Shown here piece by piece: positions 6,816 through 13,513 of a stretch of DNA of 13,513 bases. The translations under genes and the position numbers were made by a program. Numbering within the stretch: position 1 is the stretch's first letter; every line of letters starts with the position of its first letter. The notes beneath the pieces were generated by a model that was not told the DNA's origin, did no database searches, and was given only the letters and a program-made list of their open reading frames with translations. The DNA is from Candidatus Equimonas enterica (lineage in GTDB: Bacteria; Bacteroidota; Bacteroidia; Bacteroidales; Bacteroidaceae), in assembly GCA_018066225.1 (NCBI GenBank), contig JAGHRU010000035.1, positions 1-13,513 of the forward strand. The letters are read 5' to 3'.

Positions 6816-9011
6816 ATGATGCTTATGTCCCGTATTCTCTTGACCTTCTGCCTACTCATAGGCTGCGCTGTGGGGGCTCGTGCGGGGGTCGTTGCGCTAC
6901 ACACGCCTCACACTTCCCTCGTACTTTCTGCCCCCAAGGGTGGCGCGTTGCAGTGGCTCTACTATGGCAGCCAACTGACTGCCATCGACCTCTCTGGCAT
7001 CACGGCCTTGGGTGGCACGGTGGCCTATCCTGTCTTTGGCCTTGGCACCTCATCGGCAGAAGCCGCCTTGGCAGTGACGCACAGCGACGGCAATTACACG
7101 ACCGATTTGCTGGTGGCCGATGCGGCGCAGATGGTGCAGGAAGCGCACAGCACGTTGGCGCGTATTCCGCTCCGTGACCCCGTCTATGACCTCTGCGTAG
7201 ATTACTGCGTCCGTGCCTATACCGACTGCGATGTCGTGGAGGTGTGGACGGAGATTTGGCACAATGAGTCATCGGCCGTCACGCTGCGCCGTTACTGCTC
7301 TGCCGTGTTGCCCGTAAGGCGTGGCGCGGTGTGGGTGAGCCACCTTCATGGTTCGTGGGCGGCCGAAGCCCAAATGACGCAGCAGCCACTGCAAGATGGG
7401 GTGCTGGAAATACGCAACAAGGATGGTGTGCGCAACGGTATGCAGGATAGGGCCGAAGTGATGTTCTCGCTCGATGGCACTCCCGAGGAGAACAGCGGGC
7501 GCACCATAGCCGCCGCGCTGTGTTATAGCGGCAATTATCAGTTGCGCATCGTGACGAATTGGAGCGATTACCACCGCCTCTTTGCTGGCATTATGGCCGA
7601 AGATGCGCCTTATACCTTGCCCTCTGGCGAACGTTTCGTTACGCCGAAGTTGGCTGTCGCTTACAGCGATGAGGGTTGCTCGGGTGCCAGCCGTGCCTTA
7701 CACACTTGGGGACGCCAACACCAACTCGCCCATGGTACGGCGCTCCGCGACGTGCTGCTCAACTCATGGGAAGGCGTCTATATGGACATCAACGAGCAGG
7801 CGATGGAGACGATGATGCGTGACCTTGCCGACCTCGGCGGCGAACTCTTCGTGATGGACGACGGGTGGTTTGGCCGCAAATACCCACGCACCAACAGCCA
7901 AGGCTTGGGCGACTGGCAAGTCGATACGCACAAGTTGCCGCATGGCATTGCTGGGCTGACGCAAACGGCAGCGCGCTACGGCGTGAAATTTGGCCTCTGG
8001 ATAGAGCCCGAGATGGCTTGCCTGCGCAGCGCACTCTGCGAGGCGCATCCCGAGTGGGTGCTGCGGGCACCGCGCCGTGAGGTGACAACGGGGCGTGGCA
8101 GTACGCAGGTCGTGCTCGACATGGCTAACCCCGAGGTGCAGGACTATGTGTTTAGCATCGTCGATACGCTGCTGACCACTTATCCAGACATTGCTTATAT
8201 CAAGTGGGATGCCAACATGGAGATGCAAGACTATGGCAGTGGCTATCTCGCCGACACGCTGCAAGGTCATACAGCCATCGCCTACCACAAGGGCTTGGAG
8301 CGTGTATGGCAGCGCGTGCGCAGCAAATATCCCGATGTCGTCCTGCAAGCCTGCGGCTCTGGCGGTGGCCGTATCAACTTGGGTGTCTTGCCTTATTTCG
8401 ATGAGTGCTGGGTGAGCGATAACACCGATGCTCTGCAACGCATCTACACGCAGTGGGGCACCAGTTATTTCTATCCCGCCGTGGCGATGGCCAGCCATAT
8501 CTCGGCCTCGCCCAACCATCAGACGGGACGTGTCATCCCGATGAAGTATCGCATCGATGTGGCGATGAGTGGGCGACTGGGCATAGAGATGCAGCCGCGT
8601 CAGATGACGGCAGCAGAGCGCGCACTCTGCGCCGAGGCGATAGCCGACTACAAGCGGATACGTCCCACGGTGCAGCAAGGCAATCTCTACCGCCTCATCT
8701 CGCCCTACGCCCACCAAGGTGTGGCGTCGCTGATGTATGTCGGTGGCGACAAGGCGGAGGCGGTGGCCTTCTGGTGGCAACTCGACACCTTCTGCGGTCA
8801 GCACTTGCCGCGCTTGAGAATGGCGGGGCTCAATCCCGACCGTCACTATCGCGTCACCGAGCTCCATCGCCGTGCAGCGCAGCCGCTCGCGGTGGAAGGC
8901 AAGTGCTACTCTGGACGCATGCTGATGGAGAGTGGCATAGAAGTGCCGGCAGGGCACAACGGGGAGCAGGCGTGGGCGAGCACCGTACTGCTGCTGACGG
9001 CGGTAGATTGA
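6816..9011 (+). CDS. Exported GH36 alpha-galactosidase
   Basis: Predicted retaining alpha-galactosidase of glycoside hydrolase family 36, which removes terminal alpha-linked galactose from oligosaccharides such as raffinose or from glycans. About 731 residues, the usual length for full-size GH36 enzymes (beta-sandwich, TIM barrel, C-terminal beta domain). Signature motifs: MDDGWFGRK, GLWIEPEM, YIKWDAN with the likely nucleophile Asp465, CGSGGGR, and WVSDNTDA with the likely acid/base Asp535. The 70-residue spacing between the two matches that in full-length bacterial GH36 enzymes. The N-terminus is an export signal. It can be read as signal peptidase I (cleavage after ARA, residues 21-23) or as a lipobox LIGC with Cys17. 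ATG codons at 6816, 6819 and 6825 are all possible starts; TTG 6807 is less likely. It sits 17 bp after a glycosyltransferase gene and is followed by a strong hairpin at 9035-9085. No SusC/SusD pair is adjacent, so it is not part of a classical utilisation locus within the window. Confidence 0.95.
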   Translation: MMLMSRILLTFCLLIGCAVGARAGVVALHTPHTSLVLSAPKGGALQWLYYGSQLTAIDLSGITALGGTVAYPVFGLGTSSAEAALAVTHSDGNYTTDLLVADAAQMVQEAHSTLARIPLRDPVYDLCVDYCVRAYTDCDVVEVWTEIWHNESSAVTLRRYCSAVLPVRRGAVWVSHLHGSWAAEAQMTQQPLQDGVLEIRNKDGVRNGMQDRAEVMFSLDGTPEENSGRTIAAALCYSGNYQLRIVTNWSDYHRLFAGIMAEDAPYTLPSGERFVTPKLAVAYSDEGCSGASRALHTWGRQHQLAHGTALRDVLLNSWEGVYMDINEQAMETMMRDLADLGGELFVMDDGWFGRKYPRTNSQGLGDWQVDTHKLPHGIAGLTQTAARYGVKFGLWIEPEMACLRSALCEAHPEWVLRAPRREVTTGRGSTQVVLDMANPEVQDYVFSIVDTLLTTYPDIAYIKWDANMEMQDYGSGYLADTLQGHTAIAYHKGLERVWQRVRSKYPDVVLQACGSGGGRINLGVLPYFDECWVSDNTDALQRIYTQWGTSYFYPAVAMASHISASPNHQTGRVIPMKYRIDVAMSGRLGIEMQPRQMTAAERALCAEAIADYKRIRPTVQQGNLYRLISPYAHQGVASLMYVGGDKAEAVAFWWQLDTFCGQHLPRLRMAGLNPDRHYRVTELHRRAAQPLAVEGKCYSGRMLMESGIEVPAGHNGEQAWASTVLLLTAVD

Positions 9012-9034
9012 CGGCTGCGTGAAGTGCCTGTAAG

Positions 9035-9085
9035 AGAGAGCGGGCATACCCTTTTGGCTTCGTGCCGAGGGTATGCCCGCTCTCT
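9035..9085. terminator. Strong hairpin between convergent genes (bidirectional terminator)
   Basis: AGAGAGCGGGCATACCCT at 9035-9052 is perfectly complementary to AGGGTATGCCCGCTCTCT at 9068-9085 (18 bp). The 15-base loop itself contains GGC/GCC. It lies in the 99-bp gap between the ends of the alpha-galactosidase (plus) and the C11 peptidase (minus), the usual place for a shared terminator. Neither side has a real U-tract, only GTTTG on the plus strand. Confidence 0.8.
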
Positions 9086-9110
9086 GTTTGTGAGGACGGT
9101 GCTGCGGTCT

Positions 9111-10406
9111 CTACCAGCCTGTCACGCTCATGCCGCAGGCGTCATACCACGCGGTGCGGTGGATGAGGGCGTTGAGGTCGCCTATGCGGCAGGCCTGGGC
9201 ATTGCGGGTGTAGATGTCTTGCGGGAAAAACATGGAGAGCCCCACGGCCTCGCTCTTGACTTTCTTGAAGGAGAATAAGCCCGGGCCTACGTAAATCTGA
9301 TCTGTAGCAGCATGGGCGACCACAGCGTCGTCGATGGCACGTAGCACGGCCGGCAACGCCTCGGGAGAGAGGGTAGCGCGGAAGGCATCGGCCATGTCGT
9401 AGTTGTGTGGGCGATAGTAATACTTGCTATTGTAGGCTTGATACCACTGCACCTGCCCAAGGTCGGGCGACTGTCGCTGCATGAACGTCGAGGCTTGCCA
9501 TGCCTGACGCACGGCTGCTGCCAGTGCTTCGAGGCGGTCGGTGCGTACCGCGCTGATGACGATGCCGAAATCGTCTTTGGAAGCGACACTGCCTTTGCCT
9601 GCTATGGCGCGGTAGTAGGTCTCGACGATGTCGGGCGGATAACTGCTGAAAAGGCCTTGCGCGAGCAAATCCGTGTAGAAGCCGCCGTTGGCACTGATGG
9701 CCATCGGTGAGCCGATGATGTAGTCGGCTGCGTGGCGCAAGGCGTAGCACACCTCCACGTTCTGCATCAGGCAGCAGTCGAAGAGAATGTAGGAGAGATG
9801 AATGCCCGAGCTGTGGATGGCCTCGGCGAGGTCATCCACTTCCATCTCGTCGGGATACTGGCCTGCTACGGCCAAGTCGCTCTTCATATTGCCGTCTTCG
9901 CCCACATCAATGCCGAAGGACAGGGGATGCCCAGCGGGTGAAGCAGGGCTGCCCTGCTGCTCACTCTGTATGCGCTTGGCCGAAGGCAACCAGCCGCTGG
10001 CGTGACTCCAAAGGACGAGCCCGTAGTCGTCCGCGGGATAGGTGTGGGCACCCCCCGTCCGCACGTCGCTGAGCGTGGCAGCATCGGCGGCATTGACCGC
10101 CTTGTCCCGAGTGCGCACCAACTGCGGCGTGCGGCTCTCGCGCGTGAAGAGATAGAGGCGTGGGCGTGTGCCGTCGTCGATGAACATCAGCAGGCGGTCG
10201 CCACGCTCCATAGCGGCCGTGCCGTTAGCGATTTCGAGGGAGTCTTGATGATGATAACCGCTGTAGCCTAGGGAGTTGTGCCCAGCCATGTAGATGAGCA
10301 CGGTGCGTCCGTGTTCGGAGACAGGGACGTCATGGTCGTGGTCGCAGGCAGAGAGCAGCGCGAGGGTGAGCACAAGCAGGGAGAGTAGGCGGGAGGCGTG
10401 ACGCAT
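9111..10406 (-). CDS. Clostripain-like (peptidase family C11) lipoprotein
   Basis: Predicted cysteine peptidase of family C11 (clan CD), a group that usually cleaves after Arg or Lys. The 431-residue protein starts with a lipoprotein signal: hydrophobic residues 7-19 and lipobox LSAC with Cys21, so the mature enzyme should be anchored in the envelope. RTVLIYMAGHNSL (34-46) matches the first strand of the family. The catalytic dyad is visible as His135 in VLWSHASGW and Cys212 in YILFDCCLMQNVEV, where the family usually has DACLM; the neighbouring Cys211 is unusual. The start is ATG 10406 because the signal peptide begins there. It is the last gene of a probable three-gene minus-strand set, 13 bp after a DUF4230 gene, and ends at the shared hairpin. 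Whether it acts on host proteins, on envelope proteins or on itself cannot be told from the sequence. Confidence 0.9.
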   Translation of the reverse strand: MRHASRLLSLLVLTLALLSACDHDHDVPVSEHGRTVLIYMAGHNSLGYSGYHHQDSLEIANGTAAMERGDRLLMFIDDGTRPRLYLFTRESRTPQLVRTRDKAVNAADAATLSDVRTGGAHTYPADDYGLVLWSHASGWLPSAKRIQSEQQGSPASPAGHPLSFGIDVGEDGNMKSDLAVAGQYPDEMEVDDLAEAIHSSGIHLSYILFDCCLMQNVEVCYALRHAADYIIGSPMAISANGGFYTDLLAQGLFSSYPPDIVETYYRAIAGKGSVASKDDFGIVISAVRTDRLEALAAAVRQAWQASTFMQRQSPDLGQVQWYQAYNSKYYYRPHNYDMADAFRATLSPEALPAVLRAIDDAVVAHAATDQIYVGPGLFSFKKVKSEAVGLSMFFPQDIYTRNAQACRIGDLNALIHRTAWYDACGMSVTGW

Positions 10407-10419
10407 GGTGTGGGGTGGG

Positions 10420-11112
10420 TTAGGAGGCGGATGGGGGCAGGAAGGTGATATCTACCGTCTCAAAGCCGAAGCCTGTAAATATCTTGGTGAAATTGTCCTT
10501 GGCGGCCTCGCGTGCTTCGTTGAGATTCTCCTCGGTCAGCGCACGCTGCTTCATGGCGCGTGTGGCCTTGTCGGCCAGTTCTTGGTGCACGGCAGGCGAC
10601 CAAGTCCCTTTCTCGTGGAAGGTCTCGGCTTGGGCTTCGTCGAGGAAGTCTTCGTCGAGCAGGCCAACATCGGGCAGGCGAAGGTGTGCCGTAGTGCCCG
10701 AGGGGGTGAACCAGTCTTCGGGTGCATGGTGCATATCGATGCCCAGCCGCAGCGTCGCGCGATACAGCCGCACGAGTTGCTTGTCGGCAAAGAGTTTCCG
10801 CTCGTTCTTCTCTACGAGTTCCTCGGTCTGTATGGTGAGAAACTCCCACTGTCCTATCTCGCGGATGGCACTGACCTGCTCGGCCGTGACGAGTGTGCGC
10901 TCGTTGTGTCCCAAGCGCAGGATGGGGGTCGCCGTGGGGTCGGTGCATTGACGGTAGAGGCCAATGACGAAGTAAGCGATGAAGAGTCCAAAGATGACGG
11001 AGAGCGTGATGCGCCAATGACGGCCGCACCACTTGATGCCGCGCCAGAGGGCGTTCAGTATGCGCCGCCAGAGGGGCGCGCGCTGTGGGGTGGAAGATGT
11101 CGTAGTTGTCAT
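10420..11112 (-). CDS. DUF4230 family protein, membrane-anchored
   Basis: 230-residue protein recognisable as DUF4230, a domain of unknown function common in Bacteroidetes and Firmicutes. The N-terminus is polar and basic, then one membrane helix at about 35-52 (LSVIFGLFIAYFVIG) anchors it with the C-terminal domain probably outside the cytoplasm. Family-like segments are GQWEFLTIQTEELVE, RLYRATLRLGIDMHH, LRLPDVGLLDEDFLDEA and EKGTWSPAVHQELADKA, and the FTGFGFETVDITF ending is typical. It starts 6 bp after the stop of a second DUF4230 gene and ends 13 bp before the C11 peptidase, so the three are probably cotranscribed. The two DUF4230 proteins differ in anchoring (membrane helix here, lipid anchor upstream) and are diverged in sequence, which argues for distinct partners rather than a recent duplication. 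No enzymatic motif is visible. Confidence 0.85.
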   Translation of the reverse strand: MTTTTSSTPQRAPLWRRILNALWRGIKWCGRHWRITLSVIFGLFIAYFVIGLYRQCTDPTATPILRLGHNERTLVTAEQVSAIREIGQWEFLTIQTEELVEKNERKLFADKQLVRLYRATLRLGIDMHHAPEDWFTPSGTTAHLRLPDVGLLDEDFLDEAQAETFHEKGTWSPAVHQELADKATRAMKQRALTEENLNEAREAAKDNFTKIFTGFGFETVDITFLPPSAS

Positions 11113-11118
11113 AGCCTA

Positions 11119-11835
11119 TCAGTCTTTTTTGCCGTCCTTGATTTGTATCAGTGATTGCAGGTCGCTCGGCGTGAAGTCTTTGCGGAAACGGATGCTCACC
11201 TTGTGTTCGTCGTAGCCCATAGCCGTGAAGATGGGCACTATCTGACGGGCGCAACTCATGCGGGCGCGCTCGGTGATGCCATAGCGGTCGAGGTGGGCGG
11301 TGATGCTATCTACGCCTTGCTGTGCGAAGCGGTTGATGTCGGCCTCGGAGAAGTTGGAGCGGGCGAAGGCCACATACTGGCGCACGCCTTTGTGGTCGAT
11401 GTGCGAGGCTGTGACGGTGATGGCCGGGTCGGGCAGCGTCAGCAGCACTGTGGAGTCGGGGCCGAAGAGCAGGGCGTCTGCGCCGAAGTCGGAGAAATCG
11501 ACATAGGCTTTCAGAGAGACGTCGATGGGAATGGCCACTTTGCGTTCGCCCAGCAGGTGGCTGACGTCTATGCTTCGGCCGAGCAGGCTGCCTTCGAGCA
11601 CCTTGTCGTCGGCGCAAAGCACCACTTTGTGCACCTTACATTCGCTGGTGTAGAGGCGGGCTTGCCGATTGATTTGCATCACGAGGCGGTCTATGGTGTC
11701 CGCCGATGGGGCATGGAGCGCAGCATCGCCACTGATGCTGTCGCTCGGAGAGCGTCGGCAGGCTGTCGTCAGCAGCAGTATGAAGACGACGCAGAGGCTT
11801 GCCGTGCGTAGGGTGAGGGCTTTGATGGTTGTCAT
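11119..11835 (-). CDS. DUF4230 family lipoprotein
   Basis: 238-residue predicted lipoprotein with a DUF4230 domain. The N-terminus has a hydrophobic stretch (SLCVVFILLLTTAC) ending at Cys26, followed by RRSPSD. The lipobox is imperfect (TTAC), so a cleaved or uncleaved signal anchor is also possible. Family-like segments are ARLYTSECKVHKVVL, GERKVAIPIDVSLKAYVDF, VLLTLPDPAITVTASHIDHKG, VAFARSNFSEADI and IVPIFTAMGYDEHKVSIRF. This is the pattern seen in DUF4230 proteins of Bacteroides, where the domain resembles a beta-rich module followed by helices. ATG 11835 is chosen because the signal peptide begins there; the in-frame ATG at 11856 lies upstream of the only promoter-like box. It heads the probable operon with the second DUF4230 gene (6 bp) and the C11 peptidase, and is transcribed divergently from the DUF4738-like gene. 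Its molecular role is unknown. Confidence 0.82.
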   Translation of the reverse strand: MTTIKALTLRTASLCVVFILLLTTACRRSPSDSISGDAALHAPSADTIDRLVMQINRQARLYTSECKVHKVVLCADDKVLEGSLLGRSIDVSHLLGERKVAIPIDVSLKAYVDFSDFGADALLFGPDSTVLLTLPDPAITVTASHIDHKGVRQYVAFARSNFSEADINRFAQQGVDSITAHLDRYGITERARMSCARQIVPIFTAMGYDEHKVSIRFRKDFTPSDLQSLIQIKDGKKD

Positions 11836-11843
11836 AGTGGGTG

Positions 11844-11851
11844 CAAATATA
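11844..11851 (-). promoter_or_regulatory. Candidate -7 element for the DUF4230-C11 operon
   Basis: The minus strand reads TATATTTG, an exact match to TAnnTTTG. The expected transcription start lies within a few bases of the ATG at 11835, so the message would have an extremely short leader or none. A matching -33 TTTG is not present (TTTTTC at about the right distance), so the call is tentative. Confidence 0.35.
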
Positions 11852-11880
11852 CGCATTTCCCCGAGAAAAAGCCCATTTCC

Positions 11881-11912
11881 TTTGGTCTTTTCGTCTTTAT
11901 ATTGTAATTTTG
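11881..11912 (+). promoter_or_regulatory. Bacteroidetes-type promoter for the DUF4738-like lipoprotein
   Basis: TTTG at 11881-11884 and TAATTTTG at 11905-11912 match the Bacteroidetes primary sigma consensus (TTTG, then TAnnTTTG) with a 20-bp spacer. Start of transcription would fall near 11918-11920, giving a leader of about 33 bases before ATG 11952. It is the most complete promoter in the window. Confidence 0.7.
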
Positions 11913-11951
11913 CGGCAGTATTGTTCACCTCTGTATTCCAAAAATCTCCTT

Positions 11952-12506
11952 ATGCGATATTTCCTACTCCTCGTCATCACGGCGTTTCTCGCCTCTTGCA
12001 GCGGTGGTCAAGGTCAGGACGCTGCGGTTAGTGATGCCGCTACGGCCGACAGCCTTGCCCAGTCTGCGCAGGTCTATGCCGATGCGCCGATGGACATAGA
12101 GCAGACCGCGCAGCACGGCGCACACGCCTATCATGTCCTGATACACCGTGAGGCTTGCGACTCGCTGCCCACCCACACCGACGAGTTTGGCACTGTCTTT
12201 GCTGACTACACCGTGCGCGTTACGGTGCGCCGCGACAGCAAGGCGGGCAGTGTGCTCTTCGACCGTACCTTCACCAAGCAAGCCTTTGCGGCTTATGTGC
12301 CGAAGGCCGACCTCCAGCGCAGCATCCTCGACGGCATCGGCTACGACCGCATTGATGCCGATGGCCTGCACTTCGGCGTGAGCATCGCGCAGCCCGACAG
12401 CGAGGGTGGCACGCGCCTCTCGCTCATCATCGACTTCGCGGGTGGCTCTCGCATCACTGCGGCCGAAGCCATAGATGAGCGCGCCGAAGACAGCCCGCAG
12501 GACTAA
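11952..12506 (+). CDS. DUF4738-like lipoprotein
   Basis: 184-residue predicted lipoprotein. The N-terminus MRYFLLLVITAFLASC is a textbook lipoprotein signal with lipobox LASC and Cys16. A low-complexity linker rich in Ala, Asp and Ser follows (about 17-45). The C-terminal part (about 50-175) has FADYTVRVTVRR, VLFDRTFTKQAFAAYV, RSILDGIGYDRI and GLHFGVSIAQPDSEGG, which resembles the beta-rich DUF4738 domain of Bacteroidetes lipoproteins. The family match is from memory of the pattern and is less sure than the lipoprotein call. The start is set by the signal peptide; upstream codons in the same frame lie within the promoter. It is a single-gene unit: strong promoter before, intrinsic terminator 52 bp after the stop. 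Transcription is divergent from the DUF4230-C11 operon, and all of these products are envelope proteins. No function is known. Confidence 0.8.
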   Translation: MRYFLLLVITAFLASCSGGQGQDAAVSDAATADSLAQSAQVYADAPMDIEQTAQHGAHAYHVLIHREACDSLPTHTDEFGTVFADYTVRVTVRRDSKAGSVLFDRTFTKQAFAAYVPKADLQRSILDGIGYDRIDADGLHFGVSIAQPDSEGGTRLSLIIDFAGGSRITAAEAIDERAEDSPQD

Positions 12507-12557
12507 TGCGTCCGTCGCGTTGGTCGAAAACTCGGCCAAGGCGCAACATTTTTAGTT

Positions 12558-12597
12558 CGTCCGCCGTCGTCATCTATGCTCTCGGCGGACGATTTTT
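12558..12597 (+). terminator. Intrinsic terminator after the DUF4738-like gene
   Basis: CGTCCGCCG at 12558-12566 pairs with CGGCGGACG at 12583-12591 (9 bp, GC-rich) around a 16-base loop, followed by ATTTTTG. This is a typical rho-independent terminator for plus-strand transcription, 52 bp after the stop codon. Confidence 0.85.
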
Positions 12598-12635
12598 GCG
12601 CCTTTGCTGCGCCCTTTTCGCCGTTTTTGCCGCGC

Positions 12636-12723
12636 CGTTTTCCCCGTAAGGGCAGATCGTTTTCCCCGTAAGGGCAGATGGCGTCGCCAGTGTGGGCAGA
12701 TGGTTTTGCGCGCAAGGGCAGAG
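12636..12723. repeat. 22-bp-period tandem array, GC-rich, GGGCAG core (array 2)
   Basis: Four units of exactly 22 bp start at 12636, 12658, 12680 and 12702. GGGCAG begins at 12650, 12672, 12694 and 12716. Units 1 and 2 are identical (CGTTTTCCCCGTAAGG then GCAGAT). Unit 4 keeps GTTTT and AAGGGCAGA but has GCGCGC in place of CCCCGT. Unit 3 keeps only GGGCAGAT. Small palindromes precede the core in several units: CCC/GGG in 1-2, GGCG/CGCC in 3, TTGCG/CGCAA in 4. Sequence just upstream (12615-12624) may be a decayed fifth unit. There are no spacers, so it is not a CRISPR. It lies 39 bp beyond a terminator and about 210 bp before the next gene. Its period and core match array 1 at 1141-1243. Confidence 0.9.
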
Positions 12724-12932
12724 CAGTAAGCCTATTTTGGCGCGCTGTTGCTGTCAGTTTAGCATAAATGGCTCGTTGTCAGTGCTTTTGCTGTCTTCTC
12801 GTGGCGGCCACGGATGCGCCCTCGCTGCCTTGATGCCGCAAAGAACGCCCGCAGAAGGGGCTTCGCGCTGGTCGGAATGTCGGTAGTCGTCTGCCGCTGC
12901 CGTTTGTTTTGTTTCACTTTTTTAGCCTTGCT
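12724..12932. other. Intergenic stretch without recognised content
   Basis: Right part of the 426-bp gap between the DUF4738-like gene and the alpha/beta hydrolase; the left part holds a terminator and array 2. No reading frame with family similarity was seen on either strand, and no tRNA-like or riboswitch-like pattern. A promoter for the hydrolase is expected here, but no good TTTG/TAnnTTTG pair was found. TAGCCTTG at 12923-12930 is too close to the start codon. Confidence 0.6.
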
Positions 12933-13513
12933 ATGATGCGCTTTTTCGCTCACTTCCTTGCGTTTTGTGCACTGCTCTCCTGCCCCTTGCTACTCTCGGG
13001 GCAGGTCGTGCCGCCGCGCGCCGAGCCCGACATGATGAGTCGTGAGCCTGTGCCCGCTGCGCCCCATCGGCCCGAAAGGCAGGTCTTGCCGCCCTTTTCG
13101 CGCGTGACGCCTATGGCGCAGCGTCCTGCTGTGGTGGGCGCACGCGAAGCCACGCAAGGGGTGATGGCTGTCTGCTCACAGGCCGATGGCGGCTACGACT
13201 TCTACCTCCACACCCCAGCCTCCTACGACCCGCAGGGTGAGCCTTCGCCTGTCGTGGTCTTCCTCCACGGCGCAAGCCTCTGTGGCGGCGATATGAGCCG
13301 TGCCCGTCGCTACGGCACGCTCGACGCCCTGCGCCGAGGCCGTGACATCCCTGCCATCGTCGTCGCACCGCACAATGGGGGAGGGGCGTGGCGTCCGCAG
13401 CGCGTCATGGCCGACATCGACTGGGTGCTGTCGCACTACAATGCCGATGCCGACCGTATATATATTATAGGTATGAGCCTCGGTGGCTACGGCACGATGG
13501 ATGTCGTCAGGGC
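12933..13513 (+). CDS. Exported alpha/beta hydrolase (predicted esterase/peptidase), 3' end cut by window edge
   Basis: The reading frame is open from ATG 12933 (or ATG 12936) to the right edge, giving 193 codons without a stop. The N-terminus MMRFFAHFLAFCALLSCPLLLSGQ is an export signal. Cleavage by signal peptidase I near LSGQ is likely, although LLSC also resembles a lipobox. A Pro/Arg-rich stretch (about 25-70) precedes the catalytic domain. Strand and oxyanion motif PVVVFLHGASLCGGDM and the nucleophile elbow RIYIIGMSLGGYGTMDV, with Ser182 in GMSLGG, identify an alpha/beta hydrolase of the esterase/prolyl-oligopeptidase-like group often annotated as predicted peptidase or phospholipase/carboxylesterase. 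The catalytic Asp and His lie beyond the window. Substrate cannot be assigned. No close upstream gene on the same strand; the gene probably has its own promoter. Confidence 0.88.
   Translation, partial: MMRFFAHFLAFCALLSCPLLLSGQVVPPRAEPDMMSREPVPAAPHRPERQVLPPFSRVTPMAQRPAVVGAREATQGVMAVCSQADGGYDFYLHTPASYDPQGEPSPVVVFLHGASLCGGDMSRARRYGTLDALRRGRDIPAIVVAPHNGGGAWRPQRVMADIDWVLSHYNADADRIYIIGMSLGGYGTMDVVR

Noticed and set aside
7764..9047. A 427-codon minus-strand open frame opposite the GH36 gene
   Set aside because: It runs through the GH36 catalytic motifs in antisense, is rich in His and Arg, and shows no family similarity.
12923..12930. TAGCCTTG as -7 box for the alpha/beta hydrolase
   Set aside because: One mismatch, no well-spaced -33 element, and it lies only two bases before the start codon.

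Overview
The window looks like a GC-rich member of the Bacteroidales (Bacteroidota). The basis is the gene content (two DUF4230 proteins, a DUF4738-like lipoprotein, a clostripain-type C11 lipoprotein, a CNNM/CBS 'hemolysin'), the absence of clear Shine-Dalgarno sequences before most genes, and promoter candidates of the Bacteroidetes type (TTTG about 20 bp before TAnnTTTG). The genus cannot be fixed from the sequence. No rRNA, tRNA, insertion sequence, integrase or CRISPR array was seen. Most of the window reads as ordinary chromosome.

Layout. (1) Positions 1-4098, minus strand: frr (ribosome recycling factor), a long hairpin, rsgA (30S assembly GTPase), a CNNM/CBS/CorC-domain membrane protein whose start overlaps the rsgA stop, a 22-bp-period repeat array, and the 5' nine-tenths of aroA (EPSP synthase), which runs off the left edge. 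The CNNM/CorC gene carries a one-base frameshift near its 3' end. (2) Positions 4255-9011, plus strand: a closely packed set of three genes, a Wzx-like polysaccharide flippase, a family 2 glycosyltransferase and an exported GH36 alpha-galactosidase, closed by a strong hairpin. (3) Positions 9111-11835, minus strand: two tandem DUF4230 genes followed by a C11 (clostripain-like) lipoprotein peptidase, with short gaps that suggest an operon. (4) Positions 11952-12506, plus strand: a DUF4738-like lipoprotein with the best promoter in the window and a typical intrinsic terminator. (5) Positions 12507-12932: a 426-bp gap holding that terminator and a second 22-bp-period array. (6) From 12933 to the right edge: the start of an exported alpha/beta hydrolase.

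The most unusual feature is the pair of intergenic arrays at 1141-1243 and 12636-12723. Both have an exact 22-bp period and the same GGGCAG core on the plus strand, yet their flanking bases differ completely (AT-rich in one, GC-rich in the other). No gene explains them. The remaining genes work in translation and ribosome maturation (frr, rsgA), aromatic amino acid synthesis (aroA), envelope glycan handling (flippase, glycosyltransferase) and envelope or periplasmic functions that are poorly known (DUF4230, DUF4738, C11 peptidase).
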